A DNA stretch of 47,754 nt from Blautia sp. (lineage in GTDB: Bacteria; Bacillota; Clostridia; Lachnospirales; Lachnospiraceae). The translations under genes were made by a program, and so were the position numbers. The stretch lies in NCBI GenBank assembly GCA_023667395.1, contig JAMPAC010000001.1, positions 502,219 through 549,972 of the forward strand. The letters are read 5' to 3'. Below are positions 1 through 9,104 of this stretch, piece by piece (positions within the stretch are counted from its first letter, which is position 1; every line of letters begins with the position of its first letter). The notes beneath the pieces are model-generated. The model was not told where the DNA came from, searched no databases, and worked only from the letters and a program-made list of their open reading frames with translations.

Positions 1-1
1 A

Positions 2-166
2 CAGGAGGCCGCTTCGGAACAGCCCGACCAGGAACAGGAGGCCGCTTCGGAACAGCCCGACCAGGAACAGGAGGCCGCTTCGGAACAGTCCGTCCAGGAA
101 CAGGAGGCCGTTTCGGAACAGCCCGTCCAGGAGCAGGAGGCCGCTTCCAGACAGACCGTTCAGGAG
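2..166 (+). repeat. Five in-frame 33-bp tandem repeats (11 residues each)
   Basis: Five consecutive 33-base units encode QEAASEQPDQE and variants (SVQE, VSEQPVQE, SRQTVQE). The first two units are identical and divergence grows toward the 3' side. More units may lie left of the window. The repeats form a Glu/Gln/Ala/Ser-rich, probably disordered linker upstream of the dockerin of the peptidase. Copy number could vary between strains by slippage. Confidence 0.9.
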
Positions 167-3100
167 ACAGTTCCTGGGCAGGTGGATGTGGAGATCGGCA
201 CTGCATTGATTCTGGAGAGCCCTGTGACCTTTTCCGTGGAATTAAAGGATGACCGGGATTATGACAAGACCGGAGAGATTACGATCAAAGAACATGTCCA
301 GGAGAGCCGACAGAGTTTTACTGAACTGGCGGAAGGGGAATACACCCTGACAGTGACGGCGGAGGGCTTTGCCGCATATTCCCAGACAATCGAAGTAAAA
401 GAAGACAGGGCGTATACCGTTAAATTGCGGACAGACTTTGTGGGAGGGTATCAGTATGCTTCGGGCGTCATGCATCCGGGGGTATTGTTGATCGGGGATG
501 TCAATGGCGACGGCAGGATCAATGATGCCGACAGGACTGTCCTGGTAGATGCTGTTGACAGCGGGGCCGCCAGGCGCCAGGACAATCTGGTCACTGATTT
601 GAATGGGGATGGCGCCGTAAATCTGGTGGATCTGGAATATTTTGCAAAGGGATATAACGAGACAAGGGATAGCCAGGCAGGAATTGAGAGCCGTATTTCC
701 GGGGTTAAGGCTTCTGCGGGAACGAATACGGTAGTGGTGGAGGGCAGCTTGCCCAGAATGCTGGAACAGGGGGAAAGCGTTATTCTGAATGTGCAGGATT
801 CGCAGAAGAATCCTGTTGAGATTACGAAAGACACCCCTGTTTCGGTGGATTTTGATATCCCGGTTTCCAAAGATGCGGCGGAGACGAACGGGATGAACGG
901 CATGATTATCGAGACAGGCGGAAATAACCCTATCAAGGAAGCAACTATCACTTTGACTGTCACAGACGAGGACGGCCAGGATTATGATATAAGGATTCCT
1001 GTACATGACGATGGAATCCAGTATCTGCTGCTTGACTCCGACGACGTCAGGGTGGAACGGGACGGTAACGGCAATATTCTGCTCCATCTTGGCGCTCAGG
1101 TTGCTGTGAAAAAGGTGACGTTGACCATCACTGGAATGAAAAATAACAATAACCTTGTGGAGATCTCCAGGGTGGAATTTGTCAATGACATGGAAGAGAG
1201 GATTCCCGAACCGGCAATAGACATTCCCGGTAATCTGAAAGCTGTGGCAGGCAATAAGAGCATCCGCCTGTCCTGGGATGCCTGTGTGAATATTACGGGT
1301 TATGAGGTGAAGATCAGCCAGGGAGGCAGTTCGGAGACTGTCATGGCCGCCAATAATTCCCTGAATATTGCAACATTTGGCGGTAAAGAATTGAAAAATT
1401 ATGCGGAATATAGTATTTGTGTACAGTCAGTCAACGGTATATGGCAGAGCGGGTACTGTGAGGAAGTGGTTGCTGTACCCAAGCCGGGCGGCAGGCCGGA
1501 TAAGCCTGATAACGTATCCGCTGTGGGGGATTACCTGAGTATAAAGGTGTCCTGGAAGAAGATGGATGATACGGAGTCCTATAATCTGTATTATAAGGAA
1601 AGCGGCGCCGGAGAGTATCAGAAAGTTGAGGGTATTACAGGAAACGGTTATACGATATCCGGGCTTAAGGAACTGACGGAATATACGGTATATGTGACAG
1701 GCATCAATGAGTATGGGGAGAGTGGCAAGTCCCTGTCTGCGGCGGCTAAGACTCTGGATAACAATCCTGCGGTCATGCCCAAATACAACCTGATCAATAT
1801 CGGGGAAAAGGGCGAGGTCGGCGCGCACATTATCAGCGCCACCACAGGGGAAACCATGAAGAGCAGTCCGCTGGATACAGCGGCAGGCACCGCATGGGGA
1901 ACCGTGGATCATGATCCGGAATCTTATTTATACGAGGCCACATGGGACACAGGCGGGTATAATCCCCTAAACGCCGATAAAGGAGTCATATATGAATTTG
2001 ACCAGGCGTATCTGATGGATACCATTGCGTTCCATGACCAGACTTCCCGGGATACGGGATATTACTATACCAGGGTACGGTACTGGGATGAAAACGGTAC
2101 GCAACAGGATTTGGGGCAGTTTCTCCTGCAGAGAAAGACGGACGCGGATGGCAGGTCTTATTATGTGATCAAGCTTCCCCAGGCGGTCAACGCAAAGAAG
2201 ATTCAGTTTGGGATCGGGCGTTATTCGGCATCGGGAACTGTCACGATCGCGGAGGTTTATTTCTATTACTATGATACCTTGATGGATGAGATCGTGGCAT
2301 TATATGAGGATGATCTTCACACCGTGCTGAAACCGGAGGTGACGCAGGCGTCCATAGATGCGCTCCGTGTCAGGATCAATACCATGGATGAGGTCAGCGG
2401 CGAGTATCATCCTGACCGAGACCTGTTGGAGCGGGAACTGCAGACGGCGGAAGCCATCTTAAATGACGGTAGTCTCAATGCCCCGGTAGTGGTACATGGC
2501 GGCATTACTACCAATGATGTGAGCAGGGGTTTCAGCGGACTGAACGCATGGCAGCCTCTTGGCGTTACTGCTGCAGCCCAGGAAGAGATCATGGTTTATG
2601 TGGGGCATGGCAGCAAGAAGACGGGAGAAGCCGCGGAACTTCAGCTGGTGGCTACGCAATATCACGCGGAGGCGGCAGGGGTGGCTAAAGTAGTCGCTAC
2701 CCTGAAAGTCGGCGCTAACAAGATCACGGTTCCCAAGCTGGGAAGCACTACGGGCATGGAGTCCGGCGGGGCGCTGTACATCCAGTACACAGGCCAGAGC
2801 CAGAGCGATGACTATGCGGTTCGTGTCAGCGGCGGGGCACAGGCGCCCATACTGGATCTGTACCAGGTGACGGACGACAGCGAGCGGCTTGCAAGGGCGA
2901 AGACGTATATAGAAGAACTGGAATCCTATGTAAGCGGGATGGAGGCTCTTCATGGGGAACTCCATGGAAATTCCGACAACAGCCAGGTGAGGTATGCCTA
3001 CAGTGAAACGGATTGTATTTTAGGGGCATCCGATATCCTGCTGGATACCATGATGCTTTCATTGCCCGCAAAACAGATACTTGGCGGCGCAGGAAGCGGC

Positions 3101-5173
3101 AGTGTAGAACAGAAGGCGCAGAAGTTTCTGAATTCCATGGATGCTGTGGAAGATATGATGTATCTGTTCTATCAGCATAAGGGATTGAACAGTAATGCGC
3201 CGGAGGCGTTGAACCAGATTCCGAAAGGACATCTGAACATCCGTTACCAGAGAATGTTCTCGGGGGCATTCATGTATGCTTCCGGTAATCATATCGGTAT
3301 TGAATGGGGTTCTGCGCCGGGGATGATCAGTGCGGTTCCTGTGGTGGCTGACGGTGAGGGCAGGTATCAGAGCGGTTCCTATTTTGGCTGGGGTATTGCC
3401 CACGAGATTGGACATTGTATCAATCAGGGCGCCTATGCCATAGCTGAGATCACTAACAATTACTACGCCGTACTGGCCCAGGCGAAAGACACTAACGGGA
3501 GCGTCCGCTTCCAGTATAAAGATGTGTACCAGAAAGTGACATCCGGCACAAAGGGAATGGCATCCAATGTGTTCACGCAGCTGGGCATGTACTGGCAGCT
3601 TCACCTTGCGTATGACAAGGGATACAATTATAAGACCTATGACGATTATGAAACCCAGCTTGACAGCCTGTTCTTTGCAAGGGTGGACACTTACGCGCGT
3701 AACGCGGCGGCTGCGCCTAAGCCCGGAGATATTGCGCTGACGCTGGCAGGAAACCGCGATCAGGATCTCATGCGTCTGTCCTGTGCGGCGGCGGAGAAAA
3801 ATATACTTGAGTTCTTCGAGCGGTGGGGCATGACGCCGGACGAGGCGACCCGCAAGTATGCGGGGCAGTTCCCGGAGGAGACCAGGGCGATCTATTATGT
3901 GAATGACGACGCACGGGTTTACAGTCTGCAGGGCAGCGGAAGTTCGCTGAACAGTACGGTTAACGCCGTAGGCAGCGGGACGACTGCGGCTGTCAATTTC
4001 GGCAGGCCTAACCAGGTAGATATTACCCTCAGTTCCCAGGAAATACCAAAAGAGGATGTGCTGGGCTATGAGATTACCAGATGCATGACATCCGGCGGGG
4101 AGACCGTGCGGGAAATCGTCGGTTTTGCCACGGGGAATTCTTTCAGCGATACGGTGTCGGCAAACAACCGGGTGGTGTGGTATGAGATCACAGTCATTGA
4201 CAAGTATCTGAACCGTTCAGCGGTAAAGACGCTGGAGCCCATTAAAATAGGGGATGACGGAAGTCTGGATAAGACATTCTGGATCGTCAGCACACAGAAC
4301 CTGGCGGTACAGCAGGAGCAGGGAACGGGCACGGACGGCTCGCCCTGTGAGCCGGAGGCGGAGAATCCTGCGGATCGTATGATTGACAATGATACAAATA
4401 CCGTTTATACGGCGTCTGTGGACGGAGATGTGGAGATCACCATGGAATTTAACAGGACGCTTACGGTCACGGCGTTGAAGTATACTGCTGTGGAGGGGCT
4501 GTCCGGCAGCAATTATGTGGTGCAGGCGCGTGTTGACGGCAGCTGGGTTCAGACAGCCGAGGGAAGTTTCGGAGCGGCTTCCGGCAAGATTTATTTCTCC
4601 AATGAGGCGCAGGAGTATGTGAGCACCTATGAGGCCGATGCGGTGAAACTGATCCTGAAAGGCGCGAAAGGCAGCCAGGTATCCGTAGCGGAACTGGATG
4701 TGCTGGGAGCCACAGGGGATAATGTGGACTTCAGGCGCGCTGCGGACGGCACGGTGGTGATCGGCAGACTTGCTGCGGATTATCAGTACGGAAAGGGGAA
4801 AGATGATTTGATCCCGGCGGGTTCCATTGTCTTTGGAGGTTCCTATAAGGGAAATCCTGCGTATAATGTGCTGATCTTGTATGATCAGGACGGTAATATC
4901 GTAGGCGGCACAAATGCTTCCGGCGAACTGATGTCACAGCAGATCCTGCTGGCGGAAGTGCCTGCGGAAGGCGATATCCAGAATGTCTGGGACGGTACCT
5001 GGCTCTACTGGATAGAGCCGGAACAGCAGACGGATCTGGCAGGGATCAGCAAAGTCAGGGCGGAACTTTACCGTGTGAACGATGCCCTCACAAATGCCGG
5101 ACAACGGCTGGTAAGCGATTCGCTGTTTGAGATGATGCCAAAAGAACTTCCGGATATTGAACTGAGTAAATAA
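2..5173 (+). CDS. Secreted dockerin-containing M60-like (enhancin family) metallopeptidase, 5' end outside window
   Basis: The frame is open from base 2, so the true start and signal peptide lie upstream; a GTG at 182 is only an internal codon. Numbering residues from that GTG, I see a carboxypeptidase-regulatory-like beta domain (about 10-85) and a type I dockerin with two calcium loops (DVNGDGRIND near 106 and DLNGDGAVNL near 140). Two fibronectin III domains follow (about 343-435 and 440-530), then a discoidin-like region (about 540-710), the gluzincin motif HEIGH at 1074-1078 with a candidate third ligand Glu1089, and a second F5/8C-like domain (about 1390-1520). M60-like enzymes cleave glycosylated proteins such as mucins, so an extracellular glycoprotein-degrading role is inferred. 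There is no sortase motif or C-terminal membrane segment, which fits attachment through the dockerin. The next gene, 24 bases on, encodes a cohesin-like anchored protein. Confidence 0.85.
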   Translation, partial: QEAASEQPDQEQEAASEQPDQEQEAASEQSVQEQEAVSEQPVQEQEAASRQTVQETVPGQVDVEIGTALILESPVTFSVELKDDRDYDKTGEITIKEHVQESRQSFTELAEGEYTLTVTAEGFAAYSQTIEVKEDRAYTVKLRTDFVGGYQYASGVMHPGVLLIGDVNGDGRINDADRTVLVDAVDSGAARRQDNLVTDLNGDGAVNLVDLEYFAKGYNETRDSQAGIESRISGVKASAGTNTVVVEGSLPRMLEQGESVILNVQDSQKNPVEITKDTPVSVDFDIPVSKDAAETNGMNGMIIETGGNNPIKEATITLTVTDEDGQDYDIRIPVHDDGIQYLLLDSDDVRVERDGNGNILLHLGAQVAVKKVTLTITGMKNNNNLVEISRVEFVNDMEERIPEPAIDIPGNLKAVAGNKSIRLSWDACVNITGYEVKISQGGSSETVMAANNSLNIATFGGKELKNYAEYSICVQSVNGIWQSGYCEEVVAVPKPGGRPDKPDNVSAVGDYLSIKVSWKKMDDTESYNLYYKESGAGEYQKVEGITGNGYTISGLKELTEYTVYVTGINEYGESGKSLSAAAKTLDNNPAVMPKYNLINIGEKGEVGAHIISATTGETMKSSPLDTAAGTAWGTVDHDPESYLYEATWDTGGYNPLNADKGVIYEFDQAYLMDTIAFHDQTSRDTGYYYTRVRYWDENGTQQDLGQFLLQRKTDADGRSYYVIKLPQAVNAKKIQFGIGRYSASGTVTIAEVYFYYYDTLMDEIVALYEDDLHTVLKPEVTQASIDALRVRINTMDEVSGEYHPDRDLLERELQTAEAILNDGSLNAPVVVHGGITTNDVSRGFSGLNAWQPLGVTAAAQEEIMVYVGHGSKKTGEAAELQLVATQYHAEAAGVAKVVATLKVGANKITVPKLGSTTGMESGGALYIQYTGQSQSDDYAVRVSGGAQAPILDLYQVTDDSERLARAKTYIEELESYVSGMEALHGELHGNSDNSQVRYAYSETDCILGASDILLDTMMLSLPAKQILGGAGSGSVEQKAQKFLNSMDAVEDMMYLFYQHKGLNSNAPEALNQIPKGHLNIRYQRMFSGAFMYASGNHIGIEWGSAPGMISAVPVVADGEGRYQSGSYFGWGIAHEIGHCINQGAYAIAEITNNYYAVLAQAKDTNGSVRFQYKDVYQKVTSGTKGMASNVFTQLGMYWQLHLAYDKGYNYKTYDDYETQLDSLFFARVDTYARNAAAAPKPGDIALTLAGNRDQDLMRLSCAAAEKNILEFFERWGMTPDEATRKYAGQFPEETRAIYYVNDDARVYSLQGSGSSLNSTVNAVGSGTTAAVNFGRPNQVDITLSSQEIPKEDVLGYEITRCMTSGGETVREIVGFATGNSFSDTVSANNRVVWYEITVIDKYLNRSAVKTLEPIKIGDDGSLDKTFWIVSTQNLAVQQEQGTGTDGSPCEPEAENPADRMIDNDTNTVYTASVDGDVEITMEFNRTLTVTALKYTAVEGLSGSNYVVQARVDGSWVQTAEGSFGAASGKIYFSNEAQEYVSTYEADAVKLILKGAKGSQVSVAELDVLGATGDNVDFRRAADGTVVIGRLAADYQYGKGKDDLIPAGSIVFGGSYKGNPAYNVLILYDQDGNIVGGTNASGELMSQQILLAEVPAEGDIQNVWDGTWLYWIEPEQQTDLAGISKVRAELYRVNDALTNAGQRLVSDSLFEMMPKELPDIELSK

Positions 5174-5197
5174 CAGAAAGGCAACATGGAGATTTTC

Positions 5198-6139
5198 ATG
5201 AAAAAGATTTTATTTCAATTATTTTTAGCTGTAATCATGCTTGCCGCCCTGCTGCCCATGCGTGCGCGGGCGGCGGGGAGAGAAGGAATCCGTCTGGATC
5301 AGAACGGGACAGTCACTGTGGTCTTTCCGCAGGGGGTCCAGGAGAAGATTTCTTCCTTGAGTTTCAGCCTGGCGGTAGATTCCGCAGATATGTCTGCAGC
5401 GGAATTCCAATTTAAAGACAATCTGGCGGAAATCCTGGAGTTTCGCTATGATAGTGACGCACACAAATTAAATGTTTATGTGGCGGGAACGGAGGCGCTC
5501 TTTGCGGAGGGGACGGATTCCCTGACTGTTGGAACGATCAGGGTCCTCGACAAAAACGGCCGCGAAACAGCGGCAAAGGTCAGTGTTGTGGAGGATTCCC
5601 TGCAATATGTGAACGGAACGGAACTGCTAACCGTGGAGGAACCGGAACTTCCGGGAACTGTGCAGATTGGCAAAGTTCCCGGTTCTTCAGCAACGCCGGC
5701 ACCGGGGAAGCCGAGTGAGCCGCAGAACGACCCGGATGACTCGGAGAACGACCCGGAGCTGCAGCAGACGCCGACCCCGGCGCCTGCCGCCTCTGCGGCG
5801 TCTGTCAGTCCCCCGGCACAGACCAATTCCCAGGGAGGAACTACAGGATCCCGGACGACTGCACAGCCACAGAATACAGGAGGCGGTTCGGGAAACGTCT
5901 CCGTTGCTGAGGGCGGAAACCCAAGCCCTGCTGTGAACAGTGCTCCAACGAATACGCCTGGAAGCGATCAAGACGGGGTAAGCCTTTCCGAACCGCTGGA
6001 AAGGGATAATGCAGGTCAGGCTGCCAAATCGAAAGGATCCAATCTATTTATGGTGGTTGTGGCCATTGTGGTTGTAATAGCGATTGTTGCAGAAATTACG
6101 GCATTTGTGATAGTGAAGAAGAAAGGGTCGAAAAAATAA
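5198..6139 (+). CDS. Cell-surface cohesin-like protein with C-terminal membrane anchor
   Basis: I chose ATG 5198 because GGAG sits seven bases upstream and it begins a clean signal peptide (MKKILFQLFLAVIMLAALLP, cleavage after ARA). An in-frame ATG at 5186 is possible. Residues about 25-155 form a beta-rich domain whose pattern (SLSFSLAVDS, a YD turn, LNVYVAGTEALF, LTVGTIRV) resembles cohesin or cohesin-like modules. A Pro/Thr/Ser/Gln-rich linker of roughly 110 residues follows, then a transmembrane helix (FMVVVAIVVVIAIVAEI) and a Lys-rich cytoplasmic tail ending KKKGSKK. The layout is that of a wall-spanning scaffold. It lies 24 bases after the dockerin-bearing peptidase, so it may hold that enzyme on the cell. 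The cohesin assignment is by eye and could be a related beta-sandwich; secretion and anchoring are clear. Confidence 0.65.
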   Translation: MKKILFQLFLAVIMLAALLPMRARAAGREGIRLDQNGTVTVVFPQGVQEKISSLSFSLAVDSADMSAAEFQFKDNLAEILEFRYDSDAHKLNVYVAGTEALFAEGTDSLTVGTIRVLDKNGRETAAKVSVVEDSLQYVNGTELLTVEEPELPGTVQIGKVPGSSATPAPGKPSEPQNDPDDSENDPELQQTPTPAPAASAASVSPPAQTNSQGGTTGSRTTAQPQNTGGGSGNVSVAEGGNPSPAVNSAPTNTPGSDQDGVSLSEPLERDNAGQAAKSKGSNLFMVVVAIVVVIAIVAEITAFVIVKKKGSKK

Positions 6140-6152
6140 GAGGAGCCAAAAG

Positions 6153-7565
6153 ATGAAAGAAAAGATAATGAGTCTGTTCGGGCAGGTGGATATGACAGAA
6201 GGCCGTCCCTGGGAGAAGATCGTGGCATTCACGATCCCCATGCTGATCGGCAATATCGCCCAGCAGTTATACAATACCGTGGACAGCATCGTGGTAGGGA
6301 AATATGTGGGGGACAACGCCCTTGCGGCGGTGGGGAGCGCAAGCCCCATCTTTAACCTGCTTCTGGTGCTGTTCGTGGGGATATCCATGGGAGCGGGGAT
6401 CATGGTGTCACAGTATTACGGCTCCAAAGACAGGGAAAATCTGTCCAGGACCATCGGCAGTTCCATCACGCTGACGGCGGTGGCTTCCGTGATCCTGATG
6501 ATAGCGGGCACGGTGGCGATCCGTCCCCTGCTGAGACTGCTGGATACCCCGGAGAGCATCATCGACTGGTGCGCCTCCTACCTGATGATCCTGTTGTGGG
6601 GGATCGCCGGGCTGGCCTATTACAATATCCTCTGCGGGATCCTGCGGGGACTGGGAGACTCCCTGTCCGCCCTGATCTATCTGCTGGTCGCCACGGTGAT
6701 CAACATTGTGCTGGACGTGTGGTTCGTGGCGGGATTCCATATGGGTGTAGCGGGGGTGGCGCTGGCCACGGTCATTGCCCAGGTGATTTCCTCGGTGTTG
6801 TGCTTGGTCAAGCTGCGGAAGATGACGGAGTACTTTGACCTGAAAACGCAGTATCTGAAGCCGGATAAGAGAAGTATGCTGACTGTGATCCGTCTGGGGC
6901 TTCCCTCCGGCATCACCCAGGCGATCTTCTCCCTGGCGATGGTGGTGGTCCAGTCCCTGACCAACAGCTTCGGGGAAATGATCATTGCCGCCAACGTCAT
7001 CATCATGAGGGTGGACGGCTTCGCCATGATGCCCAACTTTTCTTTTGGAACGGCCATGACCACCTACGCGGGACAGAACGTGGGGGCAAGGCAGCTTGAC
7101 CGGGTGAAACAGGGCGCAAAGCAGGGCACCCTGATCGCGGTCTGCACCTCTGCGGTCATTACGGGGCTGATCCTGCTGTTTGGTCCCCATCTGATGGGAA
7201 TCTTTACCAATACGGTGGAACTGGCACAGCTTAGCGCCGATATGATGAAGATCCTGGCGGTGGGTTATATCGCCATGGCGGTGACCCAGAGCCTGTCAGG
7301 GGTCATGCGGGGTGCAGGCGATACCGTGACGCCCATGTGGATCTCCCTGGCCACCACGGTGGCAATCCGTGTTCCCCTGGTCTATGGGCTGGTATACCTG
7401 ACGAAAACGCCGGAACTGCCCCAGGGGCGCTATGAGAGCCTGTGGATCTCGCTGCTGTGCGCCTGGGTGCTGGGCGCTGTGATCACGTTCTTTTTCTACC
7501 GCCTGGGAAGATGGAAGAAGAAAGCCATCAGCATTGATCCCGCCAGCGCGGAGCCTGGTGAATAA
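6153..7565 (+). CDS. MATE family multidrug/toxin efflux transporter
   Basis: This 470-residue protein has about twelve hydrophobic segments and the two-lobed layout of the MATE (NorM/DinF) family. Family landmarks include PMLIGNIAQQLYNTVDSIVVG near the N terminus, the repeat of that pattern in the second half (LPSGITQAIFSLAMVVVQSL), and GQNVGARQ. Such proteins exchange cationic drugs or metabolites for Na+ or H+; the substrate here is unknown. AGGAG lies seven bases before the ATG, and the gene follows the cohesin-like gene by 13 bases, so it is probably in the same transcript. A second, distinct MATE gene is at 45474. Confidence 0.9.
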   Translation: MKEKIMSLFGQVDMTEGRPWEKIVAFTIPMLIGNIAQQLYNTVDSIVVGKYVGDNALAAVGSASPIFNLLLVLFVGISMGAGIMVSQYYGSKDRENLSRTIGSSITLTAVASVILMIAGTVAIRPLLRLLDTPESIIDWCASYLMILLWGIAGLAYYNILCGILRGLGDSLSALIYLLVATVINIVLDVWFVAGFHMGVAGVALATVIAQVISSVLCLVKLRKMTEYFDLKTQYLKPDKRSMLTVIRLGLPSGITQAIFSLAMVVVQSLTNSFGEMIIAANVIIMRVDGFAMMPNFSFGTAMTTYAGQNVGARQLDRVKQGAKQGTLIAVCTSAVITGLILLFGPHLMGIFTNTVELAQLSADMMKILAVGYIAMAVTQSLSGVMRGAGDTVTPMWISLATTVAIRVPLVYGLVYLTKTPELPQGRYESLWISLLCAWVLGAVITFFFYRLGRWKKKAISIDPASAEPGE

Positions 7566-7584
7566 GCGCTTTTCCTGCCTGTTT

Positions 7585-7818
7585 TCAGAACAGTTCTTTC
7601 ATGTCCACCTTTAATACCTTACAGAAAGTCAGCAGTTCGTAGTCGGCCACAAAGCGTTCCTGCTTTTCGATACGGCTGATGACTTTCTGGGATAATTCTA
7701 TGTTTTCCAATTGCATCTTGATGGCCAGTTCTTCCTGGGTCAGCTTCTGGCTGATGCGAAGCTGTCTTATTTTTGGTCCCACAATGTTTGCCTTCCCCTC
7801 ATAATCATATATTTTCAA
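7585..7818 (-). CDS. XRE-family helix-turn-helix regulator
   Basis: This 77-residue protein consists almost wholly of a Cro/C1-type HTH: IRQLRISQKLTQEELAIKMQ, then ELSQKVISRIEKQERFVADYELLTFCKVLKVDMKELF. It starts at a TTG (complement of 7816-7818) with AAGGAGG seven bases upstream, a strong site that decides the start. It converges on the MATE gene and is divergent from the TM2 gene. No ligand or dimerisation domain is present, so it may act by simple occupancy. Its target is unknown; the 226 bp divergent spacer is the obvious candidate. Confidence 0.85.
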   Translation of the reverse strand: MKIYDYEGKANIVGPKIRQLRISQKLTQEELAIKMQLENIELSQKVISRIEKQERFVADYELLTFCKVLKVDMKELF

Positions 7819-7961
7819 ACCGTATACCTCCTTGGGATTACCTTTTATTTTGGTTACTTTTTATGAAAGCATACGATAGATAAACAGCCAAAAATCCCCA
7901 AAGATGACTAAAAAATGATTTTGTAACAGGATGCAGAGATATGGAAAATTGTTGATTTATA

Positions 7962-7990
7962 TTGACTGACAGACGAAAATAGTTTAAAAT
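7962..7990 (+). promoter_or_regulatory. Sigma-A-type promoter of the TM2 gene
   Basis: TTGACT at 7962-7967 and TAAAAT at 7985-7990 are separated by 17 bases. Transcription would begin near 7997, leaving a leader of about 48 bases before the chosen start at 8045. Confidence 0.65.
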
Positions 7991-8044
7991 ACCTTAATGT
8001 TGAGCATGAATGAAAATTTAGGATTTTTGAGGGAGGAACCCGAT

Positions 8045-8479
8045 ATGTATTTCTGCAGGAATTGTGGCGAGGCCTATCCCGATGACGACACGGTTATGTG
8101 TGTGAAATGCGGTGTCAGCAGAGGGCAGGGCATTCATTACTGCCACAGTTGTGGCAGATCGTTGGATCCCGGGCATACAATATGTATGTATTGTGGTACT
8201 GTGCGCAGGGCGGCAGGGAATGTGGATGCGAAGAGCAGGCAGGTGGCAGGACTGCTGGGAATCTTTCTCGGAGGTTTCGGTATACATAATTTTTATCTTG
8301 GATATACCACAAAGGCAGTCACCCAGCTGGCATGCGCCATTGCAGGCTGTCTGGCAAGCTGTATCGGGATCGGCGTCCTGGTGGTGCTGGCGATGATCGT
8401 GTGGGGAATCGTGGAAGGCATCATGATCCTCAATGGGAGGATCGATACGGATGGACAGGGGAATCCTTTAAGGGATTAA
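8045..8479 (+). CDS. Double zinc-ribbon TM2-domain membrane protein
   Basis: I place the start at ATG 8045: GGAGG at 8032-8036 is eight bases upstream, and the predicted TSS near 7997 excludes the longer frame beginning there. The 144-residue product has two N-terminal zinc ribbons with four CxxC pairs (CRNC, CVKC, CHSC, CMYC). A TM2 domain follows (KSRQVAGLLGIFLGGFGIHNFYLG and a second helix rich in Ala/Cys/Ile). TM2 proteins are small inner-membrane proteins of unclear function, and the ribbons should face the cytoplasm. The next two genes are also small membrane proteins, suggesting one functional group. Confidence 0.85.
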   Translation: MYFCRNCGEAYPDDDTVMCVKCGVSRGQGIHYCHSCGRSLDPGHTICMYCGTVRRAAGNVDAKSRQVAGLLGIFLGGFGIHNFYLGYTTKAVTQLACAIAGCLASCIGIGVLVVLAMIVWGIVEGIMILNGRIDTDGQGNPLRD

Positions 8480-8522
8480 GGTATATTGCAGGAGGCTGGT
8501 TATAATTTCTATTAGTACTAAA

Positions 8523-8939
8523 ATGGGGAAACGGGATATATTGGAGGATAGTCTCTTTAAGGCTGGCCTGGCAGCGTTGGCGGTTGGGATTCCCGCAGTG
8601 GCGCTCTATTATGGCGTGATACTGGAACGGTTCCGGATGCCGCCGTGCGTGCTCGATACATACCTGCATATCTATTGTCCGGGCTGCGGCGGAACCAGGG
8701 CGGTGGGCGCCCTTTTACAAGGGAATATATTGGAGTCCGTGTGGTATCACCCCATTGTCCTGTATACCGTGATCATTTTTGGCGGTTTTATGTTGACCCA
8801 GAGCCTGGAGAGACTGGGCGTAAAACATATCAGGGGATGGAAATACCATGACTGGCATCTGTATGGGGCATTGGTCGTGGTGGCATGTAATTTCCTGATG
8901 AAAAACCTGCTGCGGTGGGTATTGGGCATTATGCTGTAA
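8523..8939 (+). CDS. DUF2752 family membrane protein
   Basis: This 138-residue protein has three or four membrane segments and the family signature CPGCGGTRA after a short external loop (HIYCPGCGG). The two cysteines are invariant in DUF2752. Function is unknown. DUF2752 genes are often seen near TM2 proteins, as here, 43 bases after the TM2 stop. The ATG has no strong Shine-Dalgarno sequence, so translation may depend on the upstream gene. The C terminus ends in a hydrophobic helix (KNLLRWVLGIML). Confidence 0.8.
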   Translation: MGKRDILEDSLFKAGLAALAVGIPAVALYYGVILERFRMPPCVLDTYLHIYCPGCGGTRAVGALLQGNILESVWYHPIVLYTVIIFGGFMLTQSLERLGVKHIRGWKYHDWHLYGALVVVACNFLMKNLLRWVLGIML

Positions 8940-8961
8940 AGCATTTATATACTTTTACGTT

Positions 8962-9090
8962 AAACAGTCTCGGAACGGAGGCGCCCGAAAGGGATTTTCA
9001 GACGTGGAAAAGGCTGAACATCCCTTTCAGATAGGTGGGCGCAGGAGAGAAGAGACCGGAACAAGTTCCCACAAGTGGGAACTGGAATAG
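8962..9090 (+). repeat. Structured intergenic element, copy A (putative RNA leader)
   Basis: The segment can fold into nested helices: GTCTC 8967-8971 with GAGAC 9052-9056; GCGCCC 8981-8986 with GGGCGC 9037-9042; GAAAGGGAT 8987-8995 with ATCCCTTTC 9020-9028; TTCAG 8997-9001 with CTGAA 9014-9018. A separate 8-bp hairpin, AGTTCCCA/TGGGAACT with loop CAAG, lies at 9064-9083 just before the ribosome binding site of the next gene. The framing motifs (AACAGTCTCG-AACGG on the left, GGAACAA-hairpin-GGAAT on the right) recur before ilvB and leuD. The role is unknown; it could be a cis-regulatory RNA or a mobile palindromic repeat. Confidence 0.7.
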
Positions 9091-9104
9091 AAAGGACGAA
9101 AGAA

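Noticed and set aside
2-166. Regular 33-bp repeats as a possible CRISPR array
   Set aside because: Units are contiguous without spacers and stay in the coding frame of the peptidase.
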